64,000 bases of DNA from Plantibacter sp050587525 (GCF_050587525.1 NZ_JBOBFT010000008.1:62001-126000); one strand, 5' to 3'; positions 49,666 to 57,775 are shown, numbered from the stretch's first letter. Made by a program: numbers and translations. The notes: generated by a model not told the origin, from the sequence alone.

Positions 49666-49694
49666 CTCACTACTGACACCGCTCGTCTTCCTCA
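49666..49694. other. attR of the integrative element
   Basis: Element sequence CTACTGACA meets host GCTCGTCTTC at CC (49679-49680). Joining element halves of attR and attL gives ACTGACACCTGTCAAG, with inverted TGACA/TGTCA around the CC. Confidence 0.85.
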
Positions 49695-49759
49695 TCCTGC
49701 CGCTGTCCATCCTCATCGCCGTGTTCCCCGGCGTCTTCGTGCTCCAAACCGGCTTCTGA
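49681..49759 (+). pseudogene. tadC: tadC, 3' end separated by the element
   Basis: The last 25 codons of tadC (after the split codon) encode a hydrophobic helix ending LQTGF and a TGA at 49757-49759. It is in the exact frame needed to continue residue 286 at 34278. No start codon of its own is evident. Confidence 0.88.
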
Positions 49760-49773
49760 CGAAAGGAATCACC

Positions 49774-49992
49774 ATGCCCATTGCTGTGCTGCTGCTCCGA
49801 GGACTCTCCCGCCACGCCTCTCAGATGCGTATGCGGGCCGTCGAACGACTTCGAGACGAGCGGGGCGATGTGCCCGGCTGGGTCCTCATCACCTTGATGA
49901 CGGCCGCCCTCGTCCTCGTCATCTGGGGACTCGCCGGTCCGGCGCTCACGAACGTCTTCGAGCAGGCGATCAACAAGGTCAGCGGTATCTGA
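49774..49992 (+). CDS. Flp-like pilin or DUF4244-type small protein of the Tad operon
   Basis: A 72-residue protein with AAAGGAATC before ATG 49774. A basic N-terminal half (LSRHASQMRMRAVERLRDERG) precedes a single hydrophobic helix (VPGWVLITLMTAALVLVIWGLA), like the short pilin-like proteins found between tadC and tadE in Actinobacteria. A typical Flp processing motif (G/xxxxEY) is not clear. It is the probable pilus subunit. Its promoter and coupling to tadC were separated by the inserted element, so expression may depend on an element promoter. Confidence 0.75.
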   Translation: MPIAVLLLRGLSRHASQMRMRAVERLRDERGDVPGWVLITLMTAALVLVIWGLAGPALTNVFEQAINKVSGI

Positions 49993-49993
49993 A

Positions 49994-50446
49994 ATGACGT
50001 CATCGGTTCCGCTCGAGCCCGTCGCTCAGCCGCCCTCGACCGCCCGTGCGACGTCGACGCGGCGTCGTCTGGCAGACGACACGGGTTCCGCCGTCGCGGA
50101 GTTCGTCTTCGTGGGCGTCCTGCTGACGGGGTTGACGCTCGCGGTACTGCAACTGGCGCTCGCGTTGCACATCCGGAACACCCTCATCGATGCTGCCGCA
50201 GAAGGAGCGCGGTTCGCGGCGCTCGCCGACAACGGCCTGTCGGACGGAGAGGAACGAACCCGTCAGCTCGTCACATCGGCAATCGGCGATTCCTTCGCCG
50301 GGGGAGTGCGGGCCGTGGAAACGGAGGTGTCCGGCCATCCGACGATCACCGTGACGGTCGTCGCACCATTGCCGCTCGTCGGGCTGCTCGGCGCGCCGAG
50401 GGCGCTGGAGGTGAGCGGTCGTGCGGCCGTGGAACGCGTGGGGTGA
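49994..50446 (+). CDS. tadE: TadE-like pseudopilin
   Basis: A 150-residue minor pilin. After 30 polar residues comes GSAVAEFVFVGVLLTGLTLAVLQLALAL, the TadE-type membrane segment with the conserved Glu, then LIDAAAEGARFAAL typical of the family. The remainder is extracytoplasmic. It starts one base after the pilin stop codon, so it is coupled to the pilin gene. Confidence 0.85.
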   Translation: MTSSVPLEPVAQPPSTARATSTRRRLADDTGSAVAEFVFVGVLLTGLTLAVLQLALALHIRNTLIDAAAEGARFAALADNGLSDGEERTRQLVTSAIGDSFAGGVRAVETEVSGHPTITVTVVAPLPLVGLLGAPRALEVSGRAAVERVG

Positions 50447-50459
50447 GCCGTCGTCCGAG

Positions 50460-50963
50460 ATGCGGGACGGGATGCTGAGAGGGGTGTCGCGGTCGTGCTG
50501 CCACCTCTGGTCTCCACGTCCGCGCGTGTGGCGAGAGGAGAAAGGGTCCGCGTCGCTCGAATTCGTGAGCGTCGGCATGCTCCTGCTGGTGCCGCTCGTC
50601 TACCTCATCCTCGTGGCGTCGTCGTTGCAGGGCGCCTCGCTCGCGGCGGAGGGCGCTGCGAGACAGGGTGCTCGTTTGTTCGCGCAGGCGCCGGACGAGG
50701 CGACCGGTCAGGCACGACTCCACCGCGCGGTCGTCCTCGGCCTGGACGACTTCGGCTTCACCGAGGACGACGGACGGGTCGAGGTCCGGTGCGCACCGCA
50801 GCCCACGAGCTGTCTGCATCGGGGCGGCACCGTCACTGTGGAGATCCGCATCGCGGTGTCGCTGCCGTTCGTGCCGCGCGTGATCCGGTCGGTCGGCGTC
50901 GGAATGATCCCCGTCGTCGCGTCGGCGACCTCTCCGGTCTCGCGACTGTGGGTGGGCGAATGA
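50460..50963 (+). CDS. second TadE/TadF-like protein
   Basis: A 167-residue protein with the membrane segment GSASLEFVSVGMLLLVPLVYLILVASSLQGASLAAEGAARQGARLF, matching TadE/TadF-type minor pilins, with two Cys residues (CAPQPTSC) in the extracytoplasmic part. The start is uncertain: ATG 50460 is used, with GTG 50421 or ATG 50472 possible. It overlaps the next gene by 4 bp. Confidence 0.8.
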   Translation: MRDGMLRGVSRSCCHLWSPRPRVWREEKGSASLEFVSVGMLLLVPLVYLILVASSLQGASLAAEGAARQGARLFAQAPDEATGQARLHRAVVLGLDDFGFTEDDGRVEVRCAPQPTSCLHRGGTVTVEIRIAVSLPFVPRVIRSVGVGMIPVVASATSPVSRLWVGE

Positions 50964-51457
50964 GACTCCGGCGGCAGAGTGAGCGGGAGGGCCGTTGTCC
51001 GCCCTGCGGGCGACGACGCCCGCGGTCGTGGTGCGCGGACGACAGCGGATCGACACTCGTCCTCACGATCGGCTACGCGGCGCTCGCGTTGGCCGTTGTC
51101 CTCATCGTCGCGGCGGCGACGTCCCTCTATCTGGAACGTAAACGGCTGTTGTCGCTCGCCGACACGCTGTCCCTCGTCGCCGCCGAATCGTTCACGCTCG
51201 ATGAGGTCGTCCACGACGAGGAGGGCACACGTCCTGTCCTGACCGATGCCGGCGTCGAACGGGCCGTGAGGGATCATCTCCGCGAATTCGGCGCGGCCCC
51301 GCTTCGCGCAGTCCGGCTCGACGAGGCGGCGTCGATCGACGGTCGGAGCGCGAGGGTCACGCTGTCCGCTGATTGGCATCCGCCGCTGCTCGCGGTCTTC
51401 GTGCCGGCCGGTTTACGGATCGACGCGACGAGCACTGCCCGCAGCGTCTTCTGGTGA
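50960..51457 (+). CDS. Rv3654c-like TadE/G-type protein
   Basis: A 165-residue protein with one membrane helix (TLVLTIGYAALALAVVLIVAAATSLYLERKR) close to the N-terminus and a periplasmic-side domain (LLSLADTLSLVAAESF). It matches the last gene of actinobacterial helicase/secretion-type tad loci. It probably contributes to pilus assembly. ATG 50960 overlaps the previous stop by 4 bp. Confidence 0.78.
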   Translation: MRLRRQSEREGRCPPCGRRRPRSWCADDSGSTLVLTIGYAALALAVVLIVAAATSLYLERKRLLSLADTLSLVAAESFTLDEVVHDEEGTRPVLTDAGVERAVRDHLREFGAAPLRAVRLDEAASIDGRSARVTLSADWHPPLLAVFVPAGLRIDATSTARSVFW

Positions 51458-51486
51458 GGCCGGGCCGGCCCCAGTCCTGGTCCCGA

Positions 51487-52755
51487 TCACGGGAACGGGC
51501 GTGTGCCCTTGTCGACGAAGCGGGGGATGTAGCGGAAGAGGAGCCAGGCGCCGATGAGTCCGACGCCGCCGATCGTGCCTGCCGCGATCGAGATCGAGGC
51601 GACGGCCGTCAGGCCCGACATCGCGAGCGGCGCCGCCGCCGTTCCCGCATCACCGAGGAATCGGTACGCGCCGAGGAATGCTGCCGGGCTCTGCTGGGGA
51701 GCGAGGTCCGCACCGAGGGTCATGAGGATGCCGCTCCCGACGCCGTTCGCGAGCGAGAGGAACATCGTGACCGCGATGAACCAGGCGACGGAGCCGCCGA
51801 CATCGTGTGTGAAGGCGAGCACGATGAACCCGAGGCCGAGCCCGATCATCGACGGGACCGCGCTCCAGATGCGTCCGAAGCGATCCATGATCTGGCCGCT
51901 CGCGTAGAACAGGGCGAAGTCCACGGCCCCGCCGATGCCGATGATGAGGGCCGTGTTCGCCTCCGAGACGCCGATGCTCACCGCCCACAACGGCAGGAGG
52001 ACGGAACGACAGGAACGGAGCGCGCCGACGAGGGCGCCGCTCGTGCCCATGCGGGCGAGGACCGCCCGGTAGTTCCAGATCGTGCGGAAGAGCCCCTCCG
52101 ACTCGTCGGCCGCGAGTTCTTCGCCCTCGCTGCGGTTCTTCCCGTCGCGGCCGCGGACGGACGGCGCCTCGCCGAACATCGCCGCGGGATCGGGGAGCAC
52201 GAGGAGCGTCACGGCCGATGCCGCGCAGCACAGGACCATCACCCAGAGCGCGGACTGCGAGGTCCCTGTCAGATGGATGATCCCGGCCGCGAGGAATGGG
52301 CCGATGAACCACCCGCAGCGGAACACGCCACCGAGCGTCGAGAGCGCGCGTGCGCGATAGTGGCGCGGCACGTAGGTGGTCATGAACGCGTGCCTGGCGA
52401 GCCCGAACACGGCCGTCGCGAGGCCGATACAGAAGATGCCGAGACCCAGCATGAATGGATTTGGGGCGACGGCAGAGGTCACGACGCCGAGGACCGCGAG
52501 CAACGACGCCCACATCATCGCGAACCGTTCACCGATGCGACTGACCACCCACCCCGCCGGGATGTCGCCGACGAGCTCGCCGAGCATGATCATCGAGGAG
52601 ATGACACCAGCGACGGCGAGTGTCGCGCCGAGGTTGCCGGCGACCGCGGGGATGATCGGGATGATCGCACCCTCGCCCACGGAGAAGAGGAGTGTGGGGA
52701 GGAAGACCGCCACCGCGACCGCTCGGACATTGAAGGGGCGGTCTGGCGAGGTCAT
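51487..52755 (-). CDS. MFS transporter
   Basis: A 422-residue transporter with twelve predicted helices and a polar central loop (about residues 195-230). Motif A-like GELVGDIPAGWVVSRIGERFAMMWASL lies near residues 57-83, and the second-half equivalent is GQIMDRFGRIWSAVPSM. The cargo is not evident; the pattern fits drug/proton antiporters. It is convergent with the tad operon and divergent from prfB. Confidence 0.85.
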   Translation of the reverse strand: MTSPDRPFNVRAVAVAVFLPTLLFSVGEGAIIPIIPAVAGNLGATLAVAGVISSMIMLGELVGDIPAGWVVSRIGERFAMMWASLLAVLGVVTSAVAPNPFMLGLGIFCIGLATAVFGLARHAFMTTYVPRHYRARALSTLGGVFRCGWFIGPFLAAGIIHLTGTSQSALWVMVLCCAASAVTLLVLPDPAAMFGEAPSVRGRDGKNRSEGEELAADESEGLFRTIWNYRAVLARMGTSGALVGALRSCRSVLLPLWAVSIGVSEANTALIIGIGGAVDFALFYASGQIMDRFGRIWSAVPSMIGLGLGFIVLAFTHDVGGSVAWFIAVTMFLSLANGVGSGILMTLGADLAPQQSPAAFLGAYRFLGDAGTAAAPLAMSGLTAVASISIAAGTIGGVGLIGAWLLFRYIPRFVDKGTRPFP

Positions 52756-52821
52756 CCCCTCGATCGTACGCCCGCGCCCGCCCCAGCCGAGTCACGCACG
52801 GTCACGGTAGGCTGGGACCAA

Positions 52822-53940
52822 ATGTTTGACTTGGACCTCTCCTCACAGATCTCGCACCTCCGCTCGACGTTCGACGACATCCGAAGCGTGGTCGGCGTCG
52901 ACCGCCTCGAAGCCGAGATCGCCGACCTGAGCGAACAGGCTGGCGTGCCGGACCTCTGGGACGACACCGCTCGCGCTCAGAAGGTGACGAGTGCGCTCAG
53001 CCACCGGCAGTCGGAGCTCGCCCGCATCACGAGCATCGCGAACCGCCTCGACGACCTCGAGGTGCTCATCGAGCTCGCCGTGGGCGAGGAGGACGAGGAG
53101 TCCGCAGAGGAAGCCCGCGCAGAGCTCGTGAGCCTGCAGAAGACGCTCGGTGAACTCGAGGTCCAGACGCTCCTGAGCGGTGAGTACGACCCGCGTCCAG
53201 CCGTCGTCACCATCCGCGCCGGTGCCGGGGGAGTGGACGCCGCAGACTTCGCCGACATGCTCTTCCGCATGTACCTGCGTTGGGCGGAACAGCACAAGTA
53301 CCCCGTCACCGTCATGGACGTGAGCTACGCGGAAGAGGCAGGCATCAAGTCGGCCACCTTCGAAGTCGACGCACCGTACGCGTTCGGCACGCTCAGCGTC
53401 GAAGCAGGGACGCACCGACTCGTCCGCATGAGCCCCTTCGGCGCGGCGGGCAAGCGTCAGACGAGCTTTGCCGCAGTCGAGGTCATCCCGCTCATGGAGG
53501 AGACCGAGATCGTGGAGATCCCGGAATCCGACATCCGCGTGGACGTCTTCCGATCGAGCGGCCCCGGCGGGCAGTCCGTCAACACGACCGACTCCGCCGT
53601 CCGCATCACCCACCTGCCGACGGGCACGGTCGTCTCGATGCAGAACGAGAAGAGCCAGATTCAGAACCGTGCAGCCGCCATGCGCGTGCTGCAGTCGCGC
53701 CTCCTCCTCATCCAGAAGGAGCAGGAAGCGGCCACCAAGAAGGAACTCGCCGGAACGATCACGGCCAGTTGGGGCGACCAGATGCGCTCCTACGTCCTCG
53801 CGCCGTACCAGATGGTCAAGGACCTCCGCACGGAGCACGAGCAGGGAAACCCGTCCGCCGTGTTCGACGGCGACCTCGACGGATTCATCGCCGCCGGCAT
53901 CCGGTGGCGTTCGATGTCGAAGGCCGAGGCCGGGAGCTAG
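52822..53940 (+). CDS. prfB: peptide chain release factor 2
   Basis: A 372-residue release factor recognising UGA and UAA. It has the codon-recognition region with RLVRMSPFGAAGKRQTSF and the catalytic GGQ in SSGPGGQSVNTTDSAVRITH, where Gln positions water in the ribosomal peptidyl transferase centre. The gene reads in one continuous frame without the programmed +1 frameshift found in many other bacteria. ATG 52822 follows TAGGCT (52808-52813) by 8 nt, so the mRNA is near-leaderless. It precedes ftsE, the standard actinobacterial order prfB-ftsE-ftsX-smpB. Confidence 0.96.
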   Translation: MFDLDLSSQISHLRSTFDDIRSVVGVDRLEAEIADLSEQAGVPDLWDDTARAQKVTSALSHRQSELARITSIANRLDDLEVLIELAVGEEDEESAEEARAELVSLQKTLGELEVQTLLSGEYDPRPAVVTIRAGAGGVDAADFADMLFRMYLRWAEQHKYPVTVMDVSYAEEAGIKSATFEVDAPYAFGTLSVEAGTHRLVRMSPFGAAGKRQTSFAAVEVIPLMEETEIVEIPESDIRVDVFRSSGPGGQSVNTTDSAVRITHLPTGTVVSMQNEKSQIQNRAAAMRVLQSRLLLIQKEQEAATKKELAGTITASWGDQMRSYVLAPYQMVKDLRTEHEQGNPSAVFDGDLDGFIAAGIRWRSMSKAEAGS

Positions 53941-54102
53941 GCTCTCGGTTCGCGTTGCCTCGGCGTCGCTTCGGCGCACCGAACCCGGTCGAACACCCCG
54001 GTTTCGTGGGCGTCGTAGGATTCGTACAGCCCCCGTACAGGGTGCGAAACGTTGGCGTGTCCTGCCCGTATTCGGGTGTCGGCTGCCTAGGCTCAAGGAG
54101 CC

Positions 54103-55479
54103 ATGATTCGGTTTGATCACATCTCCAAGAAGTACCCGGGAACCAGTCGTCCCGCGTTGAACGACGTCGACTTCGAGATCTTGCGCGGAGAGTTCATCTT
54201 CCTCGTCGGTGCCTCGGGGTCCGGCAAGTCGAGTTGCCTCCGCCTGATGCTCAAGGAGGACAAGCCGAGCAAGGGCAAGATCCACGTGCTCGGCCACGAC
54301 CTCGGCTCCATCTCCAACCGCAAGGTCCCCTACTTCCGCCGCAGTCTCGGCGTGGTGTTCCAGGACTTCCGGCTCCTGCCGGGTAAAACGGTCTACCAGA
54401 ACGTCGCGTTCACCCTGCAGGTGATCGGGAAGTCGCGCGGATTCGTCCAGGAAGCGGTTCCCGACGTCCTCGAGATGGTCGGTTTGGGCAGCAAGGCCCA
54501 GCGCCTGCCGCACGAGCTGTCCGGTGGTGAGCAGCAGCGTGTCGCCATCGCCCGCGCGATCGTGAACAAGCCGCAGATTCTCCTGGCCGACGAACCGACG
54601 GGTAACCTCGACCCCGCCACGAGCGCCGGCATCATGCAGCTCCTCGAGCGCATCAACGCCGGTGGCACCACCGTCGTGATGGCGACGCACGAGGCCGGCT
54701 TCGTCGACCAGATGCAGCGCCGCGTGATCGAGCTCCAGGACGGCCAGATCGTCCGTGACGAACGCCACGGCGGATACGGCACGACCGCTGCGATCCCGGG
54801 CCTCATCCGTGGTTCGAGCACCACGTCGACGGCGACCGCTTCTGCGGCCGCCGCCGGCGCCGTCGCCGCGGGAATCGATGCCGCTCCGGCGCCCACCACT
54901 GGCGACCTCCGAGTCACGAAGCGCCCCGCCACCGGGACCGCCCCCGTGCAGACGACCGCCACGGCCACGCCGTCCGTCCCGACCCCCGTCGTGCCCGCAG
55001 CAGCGGCGCCCGTCGAGACATCGGTCACGCGGACGCCCTCTGCGCCGATCGACCTCCCGGTCGAACCGCCCGTGACGACGCCCGTCGTTCCTGCAGCACA
55101 GGCGCCCGCTGCGCCAGCCACATCGGCCACGCCGACTCAGTCCAGCGCATCGACTCCCGCTTCCCAGTCGTCTACGCCGCAGCCGACCGTGCCAGCTGCT
55201 CCCGCAGCCGCGGAGGTCCCCGCGCCCGCCCCGAACGGCCAGTCGGCCACGGATGCCGCAGAGGCTCCCGAGGCGGAGCAGGCCGCTGAGGCCGTCACGC
55301 CTCCGGAACCGACGCCCCCGCAACGACTGACCAACGCCACCGGGCCGATCGGCCTGCCGGCACGCAACGAGATCGACCCGGCGGAAGCCGAGAACCTGTC
55401 GCTCGCGGAACGCCTCGGCCTCCGCGCGGCGGGTCGCACGCACGATGATGGAGAGCAGAACGTGGGGCCCACGAAGTGA
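54103..55479 (+). CDS. ftsE: cell-division ABC ATPase FtsE with long C-terminal extension
   Basis: A 458-residue protein. Residues 1-229 are a standard FtsE: Walker A GASGSGKSS (about 36-44), signature LSGGEQQRV (about 139-147), Walker B LLADEPTGNLD and switch ATHE. FtsE drives FtsX to activate peptidoglycan hydrolases at the septum. Residues 230-458 are Ala/Pro/Thr-rich and probably disordered, roughly doubling the length, and end in a short helical segment (AENLSLAERLGLR). The extension ends in a 4-bp overlap with ftsX, so it is truly part of the gene. ATG 54103 follows AAGGAGCC. Confidence 0.93.
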   Translation: MIRFDHISKKYPGTSRPALNDVDFEILRGEFIFLVGASGSGKSSCLRLMLKEDKPSKGKIHVLGHDLGSISNRKVPYFRRSLGVVFQDFRLLPGKTVYQNVAFTLQVIGKSRGFVQEAVPDVLEMVGLGSKAQRLPHELSGGEQQRVAIARAIVNKPQILLADEPTGNLDPATSAGIMQLLERINAGGTTVVMATHEAGFVDQMQRRVIELQDGQIVRDERHGGYGTTAAIPGLIRGSSTTSTATASAAAAGAVAAGIDAAPAPTTGDLRVTKRPATGTAPVQTTATATPSVPTPVVPAAAAPVETSVTRTPSAPIDLPVEPPVTTPVVPAAQAPAAPATSATPTQSSASTPASQSSTPQPTVPAAPAAAEVPAPAPNGQSATDAAEAPEAEQAAEAVTPPEPTPPQRLTNATGPIGLPARNEIDPAEAENLSLAERLGLRAAGRTHDDGEQNVGPTK

Positions 55480-56390
55480 GACTCGCATTGATCTGGTCCG
55501 AAGTCTGGAACGGACTCCGTCGCAACGTCTCGATGGTCGTCTCCGTCGTGCTCGTCACCTTCATCTCGCTCACCTTCGTGGGCGCGGCCGTCCTCATGCA
55601 GATGCAGATCGGCCAGATGAAGAACTTCTGGTACGACCGCGCTCAGGTCGCGATCTACCTCTGCACCGCCGACAGCGGCGGGGAGACGTGCGCCACGGGT
55701 GCTGCAACCGACGAGCAGCGCGCCGCCGTCGAAGAAGCGCTCAAGTCGCCCACCCTCGCCCCGTTCGTCGACAAGTACTACTTCGAGAACCAGGATCAGG
55801 CGTACAAGACGTTCCAGGAGCAATTCAAGGGCAACGACATCGCCCAGTTCGTGACTCCGGACCAGCTGCCGGAGACCTTCTGGGTGAACATGAAGGACGC
55901 CTCGCAGTCCGACGTGCTCGTCGAAGCGTTCTCCGGTGTCGCCGGCGTCGAGCAGGTGACCGACCAACGCCAATACCTGGACCAGATCTTCTCGGTCCTG
56001 AACATCGCCAGCTACACGGCCATCGGCATCGCCGCGCTCATGCTCGTGGCCGCAGCGCTCCTGATCGCGACGACGATTCGATTGTCGGCGTACTCGAGAC
56101 GAAGGGAGCTCGGGATCATGCGCCTGGTGGGCGCATCCAACCGGTTCATCCAGACACCGTTCATCCTGGAGGGCGTGTTCGCAGCCCTCATCGGCTCGCT
56201 CCTCGCAGGCGGCGCCGTCGTGACGATCGTGCAGGTCTTCGTGCAGGGCTACCTCGCCGACAAGATGAAGTACATCAACTTCGTCGACCTCGGTGATGCG
56301 CTCGTGGTGCTCCCGGTGCTGCTCGTCGTCGGCGTGCTCCTGGCCGCCGTCTCGGCGAACTTCGCGATCTCGCGCTATCTGAAGGTCTGA
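55476..56390 (+). CDS. ftsX: cell-division protein FtsX
   Basis: A 304-residue membrane partner of FtsE with four helices. One is near 21-43 (VSMVVSVVLVTFISLTFVGAAVLM), then an extracytoplasmic domain with a Cys pair (CTADSGGETC), and three helices around 185-300 (TAIGIAALMLVAAALLIATTIRL, GVFAALIGSLLAGGAVVTIV, VVLPVLLVVGVLLAAVSANF). The extracytoplasmic domain recruits a peptidoglycan hydrolase. GTG 55476 overlaps the ftsE stop by 4 bp. Confidence 0.95.
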   Translation: MRLALIWSEVWNGLRRNVSMVVSVVLVTFISLTFVGAAVLMQMQIGQMKNFWYDRAQVAIYLCTADSGGETCATGAATDEQRAAVEEALKSPTLAPFVDKYYFENQDQAYKTFQEQFKGNDIAQFVTPDQLPETFWVNMKDASQSDVLVEAFSGVAGVEQVTDQRQYLDQIFSVLNIASYTAIGIAALMLVAAALLIATTIRLSAYSRRRELGIMRLVGASNRFIQTPFILEGVFAALIGSLLAGGAVVTIVQVFVQGYLADKMKYINFVDLGDALVVLPVLLVVGVLLAAVSANFAISRYLKV

Positions 56391-56410
56391 TCCAGAGCTC
56401 TGTCGTCTCG

Positions 56411-56439
56411 CCCACGTGATCGGATGCCGATCACGTGGG
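56411..56439 (+). terminator. terminator after ftsX
   Basis: CCCACGTGATCGG (56411-56423) and its exact complement (56427-56439) form a 13-bp stem with a 3-nt loop. The next transcript's -10 box follows at once. Confidence 0.7.
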
Positions 56440-56440
56440 C

Positions 56441-56446
56441 TAGACT
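56441..56446 (+). promoter_or_regulatory. -10 box for smpB
   Basis: TAGACT lies directly after the ftsX terminator, which gives a leader of about 65 nt before the smpB GTG at 56518. Confidence 0.4.
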
Positions 56447-56517
56447 GATGGGCTGCCCCGATCGTGGGCACGCTGTTCACACCGAACAGATCGAGTTTCG
56501 AACATCAGGAGTACGAC

Positions 56518-56994
56518 GTGCCCAGGGAACGTGGCGAGAAGGTCGTGGCCACCAATCGCAAGGCCCGCCACGACTACCTCATCGAAGACACCTATGAGGC
56601 CGGCATGGTCTTGTCTGGAACCGAAGTGAAGTCGTTGCGGGCAGGCCGCGCGTCACTCGTCGACGGCTACGCGTTCATCGACGGGCGCGAAGCGTGGCTG
56701 GATTCGGTCCACATCCCCGAGTACAACCAGGGGACGTGGACCAATCACCCGCCGCGTCGGAAGCGCAAGCTCCTGCTGCACCGTGAGCAGATCGACAAGA
56801 TCGCCCACAAGATCGCGCCGGGCGGATTCACGCTCGTGCCCCTCAAGATCTACTTCAAGGACGGCCGGGCCAAGGTGGAGATCGCCGTGGCGAAGGGCAA
56901 GAAGGAGTACGACAAGCGTCACGCCCTGCGGGAGAAGCAGGACACCCGTGAGGCGGCTCGTGCGATGGCGACGCGGAATCGGCTGAACGAGTAG
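56518..56994 (+). CDS. smpB: SsrA-binding protein SmpB
   Basis: A 158-residue partner of tmRNA in trans-translation. It has NRKARHDYLIEDTYEAGMVLSGTEVKSLRAG, DGYAFIDG, HIPEYNQGTWTNHPPRRKRKLLLHR and the C-terminal basic tail KEYDKRHALREKQDTREAARAMA that reaches the decoding centre. GTG 56518 has AGGAG 7 nt upstream. The tmRNA gene itself follows about 900 bp downstream. Confidence 0.96.
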   Translation: MPRERGEKVVATNRKARHDYLIEDTYEAGMVLSGTEVKSLRAGRASLVDGYAFIDGREAWLDSVHIPEYNQGTWTNHPPRRKRKLLLHREQIDKIAHKIAPGGFTLVPLKIYFKDGRAKVEIAVAKGKKEYDKRHALREKQDTREAARAMATRNRLNE

Positions 56995-57034
56995 CGTTCG
57001 CTCCCGCTACCCTCGGGCGCGCCGGTCTCGCCGC

Positions 57035-57718
57035 TCAGCTCGCGGTGAACCTGGCCTGCACCTGCACCTCGAACACGAGGTCCTCCGGCTGCAGGCTCAC
57101 GCCGCCGCCCGAGGTGGACATCGCGGCCTTCATCATGCGCGGGGATCCGCCGATGCCGTCGCTCGCGAACGCCAGCGGTCCCTGCTCACTCGGGAGGAGC
57201 CCGGGATCGCTGATCGCCACGGCGGTGACGGAGAGCAGCCCGAGCGATTCCGCGTAGACCTCGGCTTTGCGAACGGCATCGGCGATGGCCGACCGCAGCG
57301 ACTCGGTCTCCGCATCGCGGGTGTGGTCGTCGCTGAGCGTCCATGTGACGCCCAGCACGGTGACCCCGTCCCAGGTGGACACGTCGTCGACCCACGCAGA
57401 GAGCCGTGCGAAGTCCGTGAAGGTCGCGGACACGCTCGCAGCGGAGTGGTAGACGATGTCGAGCTGCTCGCCTTGCGCGTTCCAGGGCCGCTGACCCCAG
57501 ACCTGCACCTGACCGGCGGACCAGGACGTGATCCCCTCCGCGGGATCAGTTCGCCGTTCGTCGAGGACGGTGCTGATCGCGGCGTGGAGTGCGCCGGTGC
57601 GTTCGAGGACCTCGGTGCGTTCGACTCCTTCGAAGCCGAGGGAGAGGCTGACGGCGCCGAGTTCGGGCGCCCGATGGATCGACGCCGATCCTTGCACGGT
57701 GATCGTGAGAGCAGTCAT
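57035..57718 (-). CDS. SIMPL domain (DUF541) protein
   Basis: A 227-residue SIMPL-type protein (ITVQGSASIHRAPELGAVSLSLGFEGVERTEVLERT; ADAVRKAEVYAESLGLLSVTAVAISDPG). Members form oligomeric assemblies, some in the periplasm, with no enzyme activity established. No signal peptide is seen here, so this copy looks cytoplasmic. It is antisense between smpB and ssrA. ATG 57718. Confidence 0.85.
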   Translation of the reverse strand: MTALTITVQGSASIHRAPELGAVSLSLGFEGVERTEVLERTGALHAAISTVLDERRTDPAEGITSWSAGQVQVWGQRPWNAQGEQLDIVYHSAASVSATFTDFARLSAWVDDVSTWDGVTVLGVTWTLSDDHTRDAETESLRSAIADAVRKAEVYAESLGLLSVTAVAISDPGLLPSEQGPLAFASDGIGGSPRMMKAAMSTSGGGVSLQPEDLVFEVQVQARFTAS

Positions 57719-57775
57719 AGGGCGAGGCTACCGCAGGCGCTTCCGAGCACGCTGGCCTGCTCGCCGGATCCGCGC

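Larger units (their letters stand above)
34279..49680. mobile_element. 15.4 kb phage-derived integrative element in tadC
   Basis: The ends are defined by the split tadC frame and the shared CC dinucleotide. The element encodes a large serine integrase beside attR, a tyrosine recombinase, a seven-gene overlapped early operon (DUF3631 ATPase, WhiB, HTH protein and small proteins), a tape measure protein, and left-arm accessory genes. Terminase, portal, capsid, major tail and lysis genes are not found. The left arm (34.3-38.3 kb) is visibly AT-richer than the host. All genes from 38293 to 49650 are on the minus strand, while 34364-38296 are on the plus strand. Confidence 0.9.

Noticed and set aside
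34279..49680. CRISPR array or restriction-modification genes in the element
   Set aside because: No spaced direct-repeat array was seen, and no methyltransferase or endonuclease motifs were found in its genes.
49651..49681. Plus-strand AAGGAGG at 49653-49659 as a ribosome site for the tadC 3' fragment
   Set aside because: No ATG or GTG lies in frame at suitable spacing before the fragment. Only a distant CTG is available, so independent translation is not supported.
52822..53940. Programmed +1 frameshift in prfB
   Set aside because: The reading frame is continuous from ATG 52822 to the stop with no internal UGA.
52843..55488. 881-residue minus-strand open frame opposite prfB and ftsE
   Set aside because: It is low-complexity, Arg/Gly/Asp-rich, and fully antisense to two well-supported genes.
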